This document shows, piece after piece, positions 6,137-9,092 of a stretch of DNA of 9,092 nt. Source of the DNA: Chryseobacterium gleum (GTDB lineage: Bacteria; Bacteroidota; Bacteroidia; Flavobacteriales_C; GCA-002722245); assembly GCA_945903925.1 (NCBI GenBank), contig CAMDPJ010000083.1, forward strand, positions 1 through 9,092. The letters run 5' to 3'. Numbering within the stretch: the stretch's first letter is position 1; each line of letters opens with the position of its first letter. The notes below the pieces were generated by a model, which worked only from the letters and a program-made list of their open reading frames with translations, searched no databases and was not told where the DNA came from. The position numbers and the translations under genes were made by a program.

Positions 6137-6781
6137 ATGAAAACCGCAATAATTCTAGGCTCATCCGGACTCGTAGGCGCTGCAATCCTTCAACAGCTCA
6201 TTAACGATGACAACTATTCTAAGATCAAAATTTTAGTAAGAAAACCATCTGAAATAAAACACACTAAAATAGAAGAAATAATAGTTGATTTTAAAAACAT
6301 CAACTCATACCAGCACTTGGTTGTGGGCGACATTTTATTTTCATGCATGGGCACAACACTAAAAAACGCGAAAAGCAAAGCGGCGCAATACGAAGTAGAT
6401 TTCACTTACCAATTTCAAACAGCAAAAGCGGCAGCAGAAAACGGCTTAAAAACTTATGTTTTAATTTCATCGATTGGTGCATCAGCAAAATCAAGCACAT
6501 TTTATTTAAGAATGAAAGGCGAATTAGAAGAAGCTGTAAAACATTTACCCTTTCAACAAATCAACATTATGCGTCCGGGGCCACTAGGAGGCAATCGCAA
6601 AGAATTTAGAATTAGCGAAGTGCTTAGTTTTCCTATTTTGAAATTTTTTAATGGCTTAGGATTATTTAAAAAATACAGAATAATTGATGCCGAAATTGTA
6701 GCAAAAGCAATGATGAATTCTATAAAACAAAATGACAACAAGTTAAATGTTTTTGAATCGGAGCAAATGTTTTTGATGTGA
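6137..6781 (+). CDS. NAD(P)-binding Rossmann-fold protein, HTATIP2/YbjT-like atypical SDR
   Basis: This 214-residue protein is a short atypical short-chain dehydrogenase/reductase. The N-terminal dinucleotide-binding loop is ILGSSGLVG (6-14, GxxGxxG). The next features are CMGTT (70-74), the central strand LISSIGAS (109-116), the catalytic-type YxxxK pair (Y123, K127) in FYLRMKGELEEAV, and the substrate-side IMRPGPLGG (144-152). The order and short length best fit the HTATIP2/TIP30-like group, often annotated as NAD(P)H-binding or nucleoside-sugar epimerase-like; the substrate is unknown. The ATG at 6137 lies 11 bp after the ilvE terminator T-run and has no Shine-Dalgarno. The gene is convergent with the lipid kinase gene, with only 3 bp between the stop codons. 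Function cannot be taken further from context. Confidence 0.85.
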   Translation: MKTAIILGSSGLVGAAILQQLINDDNYSKIKILVRKPSEIKHTKIEEIIVDFKNINSYQHLVVGDILFSCMGTTLKNAKSKAAQYEVDFTYQFQTAKAAAENGLKTYVLISSIGASAKSSTFYLRMKGELEEAVKHLPFQQINIMRPGPLGGNRKEFRISEVLSFPILKFFNGLGLFKKYRIIDAEIVAKAMMNSIKQNDNKLNVFESEQMFLM

Positions 6782-6784
6782 AAT

Positions 6785-7666
6785 CTACCTCACCACCCAC
6801 AACGATTTTTCTACCACCTTCACCTCAAACTCATCAGTTAAAACAGTAGGTTCACCATCAACATGCGCAATGATATTTCTTCCTTTGACGCGTATTTTCT
6901 TAAAGTTTTGCGAACGATAATACGTTCCGTTTTTTAACGTTTTTGCAAATAATTTAAATGCAAAAAAGGGCAAAAGAAAAAGAGGAATTCTTTTGATAAT
7001 CACCAATTCGAGTTCACCGTCGTTCAATTTAGATTGCGGACAAATTACAGCTCCGTTACCGTATTGTCCGGAATTTGAAACAGTAAACACAAAACAATCT
7101 TTTGCATCAATAGCAGTGAGTCCGTCAACCTCAAACGATTTTGGTTTATACCTACTAATATTCTTAAAAAACAATTTGATGTAAGAAGCAAAACCTCTCT
7201 TTTTCATCTTGGGAAATTCTTGGGCGATAACAGCATCGAAACCCAAACCAGCAGCACCCGCAAAAAAATGGTCGCCTATAAAGCCAGTATCAATTAAAAA
7301 ATATTCGCCTTTGTTTAACTGTAAAACTGCTTTTTTTACATTGCACGGAATTCCTAATTGGCGAGCTAAACCATTGCCAGAACCTGTTGGAACAATCGCC
7401 ATTTTCGTTTGAGTGTTCACCAAAGCTTTTGCTGTTTCATTCACCGAGCCATCACCACCAACAATCACAACAATATCTATTGCTGCCAATGCCGCATCTT
7501 TCGCGATATCATAAGCATGATGCGCTCTTTCAGTGTAAATAAATTGGTAAGTGAATTTATTTGTGTCGAGATGTGCTGCAACTTCTTTTTCTACCAACTT
7601 TTGCTTTCCTACTCCCGAAATGGGATTGACTATGAAGATAATATCTTTTTTGCTTTCTATTTTCAT
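6785..7666 (-). CDS. Diacylglycerol kinase family lipid kinase (YegS/DgkB-like)
   Basis: This 293-residue soluble or membrane-associated kinase belongs to the DAGK catalytic-domain family, which phosphorylates lipid hydroxyls (diacylglycerol, or related lipids such as phosphatidylglycerol or sphingoid bases). The N-terminal nucleotide domain shows FIVNPISGVGK (11-21), the signature VGGDGSVNE (69-77) and VPTGSGNGLAR (92-102). The C-terminal beta domain starts about FLIDTGF (123-129) and includes AGLGFDA (139-145), KLNDGELELVII (213-224) and the conserved DGE (270-272). Motifs are complete and the length is normal, so the gene is intact. Which lipid it uses cannot be read from the sequence; DAG recycling is the usual guess, and sphingolipid kinase is an alternative in sphingolipid-making Bacteroidota. 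The ATG at 7666 is the first of the frame. A weak -7-like box, TCTATTTG, lies on the minus strand at 7692-7699, with no matching -33 box. Confidence 0.92.
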   Translation of the reverse strand: MKIESKKDIIFIVNPISGVGKQKLVEKEVAAHLDTNKFTYQFIYTERAHHAYDIAKDAALAAIDIVVIVGGDGSVNETAKALVNTQTKMAIVPTGSGNGLARQLGIPCNVKKAVLQLNKGEYFLIDTGFIGDHFFAGAAGLGFDAVIAQEFPKMKKRGFASYIKLFFKNISRYKPKSFEVDGLTAIDAKDCFVFTVSNSGQYGNGAVICPQSKLNDGELELVIIKRIPLFLLPFFAFKLFAKTLKNGTYYRSQNFKKIRVKGRNIIAHVDGEPTVLTDEFEVKVVEKSLWVVR

Positions 7667-7743
7667 TTCGCATACTGAAAGGCGAATTTATCAAATAGAT
7701 TTATGATTATTCGTTAAAACAGCGAATTGAAGATCATTGATTT

Positions 7744-8358
7744 TTAAAAACAAAAAGTACTTACCACCAATTCGGCTTGCATGTTACCCGAATTCATTTG
7801 CGTTTGAGCATAAGTGCAATTGTTTTGCAACACATCTAAACCTTGCACTCTAATGAAATTGTAATACGCTACAGCATCTTCTTTATTTACTTCAATGGCA
7901 ATAGCAAAATCATTTGTAGCATCATTAAACAAACCCAATTGAGCAGAAACAAAGCCGCGACTCATATAATATTCCATTGCAGATGGATCAAGTTCAATAG
8001 ATTTAGTATAATCTTCAATTGCCAAATGATTGCTACCCAGATCTACATAAATATTTCCTCTTGTAAAAAACGCATCGGGATTTTCTTTATTAATCTCTAC
8101 AGCCTTATCTAATTCTTTTAAAGCCAAATTGTACTTATTGGTGGTGTGGTACAATTTACCCAATAAAACATGCACCTCTGTAGCATTTGAATCGATAGAA
8201 AGTGCACTCAAATAAGCGTCTTCAGCGCCACTATAATTTCCGCTCAACTCGCTCACTTTGCCTTCATTAATTAAATTGGACATCATAGAGGATGATCCTT
8301 GCGCATAACAGCAGACATGAAAAAGTGCCAAAACAAGTAGTATGCTCAATTTTTTCAT
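7744..8358 (-). CDS. Secreted TPR-repeat protein
   Basis: This 204-residue protein starts MKKLSILLVLALFHVCCYAQ, a clear signal peptide with probable signal peptidase I cleavage after CYA. The Cys pair is not in a convincing lipobox, so a lipoprotein is less likely. Four tetratricopeptide repeats fill about residues 25-160, each with the usual small/large residue pattern and about 34-residue period (for example AYLSALSIDSNATEVHVLLG and DAFFTRGNIYVDLGSNHLAI). TPR arrays bind other proteins, so this is probably a periplasmic scaffold or adaptor; no partner is evident. The start was set at the ATG at 8358. The frame is open further upstream to 8433, but that extension would put 25 hydrophobic and basic residues before the signal peptide and overlap the promoter region. 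It is divergent from the unknown secreted protein (164 bp between starts) and upstream of the lipid kinase on the same strand, 77 bp away. Confidence 0.85.
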   Translation of the reverse strand: MKKLSILLVLALFHVCCYAQGSSSMMSNLINEGKVSELSGNYSGAEDAYLSALSIDSNATEVHVLLGKLYHTTNKYNLALKELDKAVEINKENPDAFFTRGNIYVDLGSNHLAIEDYTKSIELDPSAMEYYMSRGFVSAQLGLFNDATNDFAIAIEVNKEDAVAYYNFIRVQGLDVLQNNCTYAQTQMNSGNMQAELVVSTFCF

Positions 8359-8522
8359 AAGTAGTTTATTCTTTAATCTGTTAATGTAAGCAATTGTTAA
8401 GGCTAAAGCAATAAAAAAAAGCAAGCATAGCAATAAAAAACATTATCAGCTATTTTAATCCGACGAATGGAACTGACAACAAAATATTCCTTTGTTTAAT
8501 TTTATTTGATATTTTTAATCGA

Positions 8523-9092
8523 TTGAAAAAAGCAATTTTATATTCTTTCGTCTTCCTCATTCTAATTACATTGAATGTATCAATGTTTGTAAAACCCTCT
8601 GAGGTGAGGATTAATGGAAGTGTTAGCGATAATGCCGGACTCTTCCCTGCCGACATGAAAATTAATCTTTGGAAAAAAGCGCTCAAACTTAATAGCGTTA
8701 AAACAGATAGGTTTGGCAATTTTGAAATGATTGTTCCCGAAGAAGGCGAATATAGTTTCATCCTCTCTGAAAACAACCTGTACTATTACACACAAAAAGA
8801 CAGCAACATTGCTATTCCCAATGCTTCAACGCCTCAATATAATTTTACAATCACTATTAATAAACAAGAATTAAAACACAAATGCACTCGCTTAGTGGAG
8901 GCTGCCCGACATTTAGAAAAGAACCAAGGCAACATATCTTTCAAAGGAATTACCTACGCCCGATTTCCTTCTAGCATGAACGAATTTCAACTTTTCTTTT
9001 GCACCACAGTACCTCATGAAAATTTAAAAAAAACGGCAGCAAAAGTCATTTCCGATTTCTACCGATATAAACTCGTTAGCGATACCGCATAC
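8523..9092 (+). CDS. Secreted protein of unknown function with N-terminal beta-sandwich-like domain (runs off the right edge)
   Basis: A frame without stop codons runs from 8523 to the window end (190 codons, 3' end missing). With the TTG at 8523 as start it begins (M)KKAILYSFVFLILITLNVS, a good signal peptide or membrane anchor. The first in-frame ATG is at 8583 and would lose most of this segment, so the TTG start is preferred. Residues 27-80 (VRINGSVSDNAG, then VKTDRFGNFEMIVPEEGEYSF) have the pattern of a carboxypeptidase-regulatory-like or similar beta-sandwich module common in Bacteroidota envelope proteins. The rest (about 105-190) is mixed and basic, with two Cys (121, 160), and matches nothing I recognise. 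A possible -7 box, TATTTTTA, lies at 8510-8517, 5 bp before the TTG. The gene is divergent from the TPR gene. Secretion is well supported; function is unknown. Confidence 0.72.
   Translation, partial: MKKAILYSFVFLILITLNVSMFVKPSEVRINGSVSDNAGLFPADMKINLWKKALKLNSVKTDRFGNFEMIVPEEGEYSFILSENNLYYYTQKDSNIAIPNASTPQYNFTITINKQELKHKCTRLVEAARHLEKNQGNISFKGITYARFPSSMNEFQLFFCTTVPHENLKKTAAKVISDFYRYKLVSDTAY

Noticed and set aside
8359..8433. Upstream extension of the TPR gene to 8433
   Set aside because: It would add a second hydrophobic stretch before an obvious MKK signal peptide and starts from a non-ATG codon inside the AT-rich divergent region.
8450..8795. Two minus-strand frames (8450-8776 and 8580-8795)
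   Set aside because: They lie antisense to the plus-strand secreted protein, which has a signal peptide, a protein-like composition and no stop to the window end. The minus frames show neither.

Overview
The window looks like ordinary chromosomal DNA from an AT-rich member of the Bacteroidota. Three things suggest this: the protein types (a Bacteroidota-style HtpG, a large-form branched-chain aminotransferase, LemA and TPM proteins), gene starts with A/T-rich leaders and no clear Shine-Dalgarno sequence, and upstream boxes resembling the Bacteroidota promoter TTTG-N19-20-TAnnTTTG. This is inference from sequence features; no database search was possible, and I do not name a genus.

Left half (1-3907, all minus strand). 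Read in transcription order, it carries htpG (Hsp90 chaperone), lemA, a short cytosolic TPM-domain protein, a secreted and membrane-anchored TPM-domain protein with a glycine-rich tail, and the first 52 codons of bioD (dethiobiotin synthetase), which leaves the window at base 1. Gaps are 34 bp, 1 bp, a 20 bp overlap and 17 bp, so the run can be co-transcribed. A perfect TAnnTTTG box lies 4 bp before the bioD start and may give bioD its own promoter.

Middle (3908-6126, plus strand). A 128 bp divergent region separates htpG from a TylF-type O-methyltransferase gene. Two bases after that gene's stop sits a 105 bp element made of two perfect 35 bp inverted arms, each containing its own 8 bp hairpin. 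It looks like a paired dispersed palindromic repeat. Next come a recognisable promoter, ilvE (branched-chain aminotransferase) and a strong intrinsic terminator.

Right part (6137-9092). An NAD(P)-binding Rossmann protein of the HTATIP2-like type (plus) converges, 3 bp apart, on a diacylglycerol-kinase-family lipid kinase (minus). A secreted TPR protein (minus) follows. Divergent from it is a secreted protein of unknown function (plus) that begins with a probable TTG codon and runs off the right edge. No RNA gene, CRISPR array, transposase, prophage or defence gene was seen, and no stretch of more than 300 bp lacks a gene.

The genes serve mostly housekeeping roles: protein folding, envelope maintenance, biotin and branched-chain amino acid synthesis, and lipid phosphorylation. 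I found no convincing new multi-gene system. The items most worth a second look are the double-hairpin repeat, the htpG-lemA-TPM-TPM run, and the uncharacterised secreted protein at the right edge.
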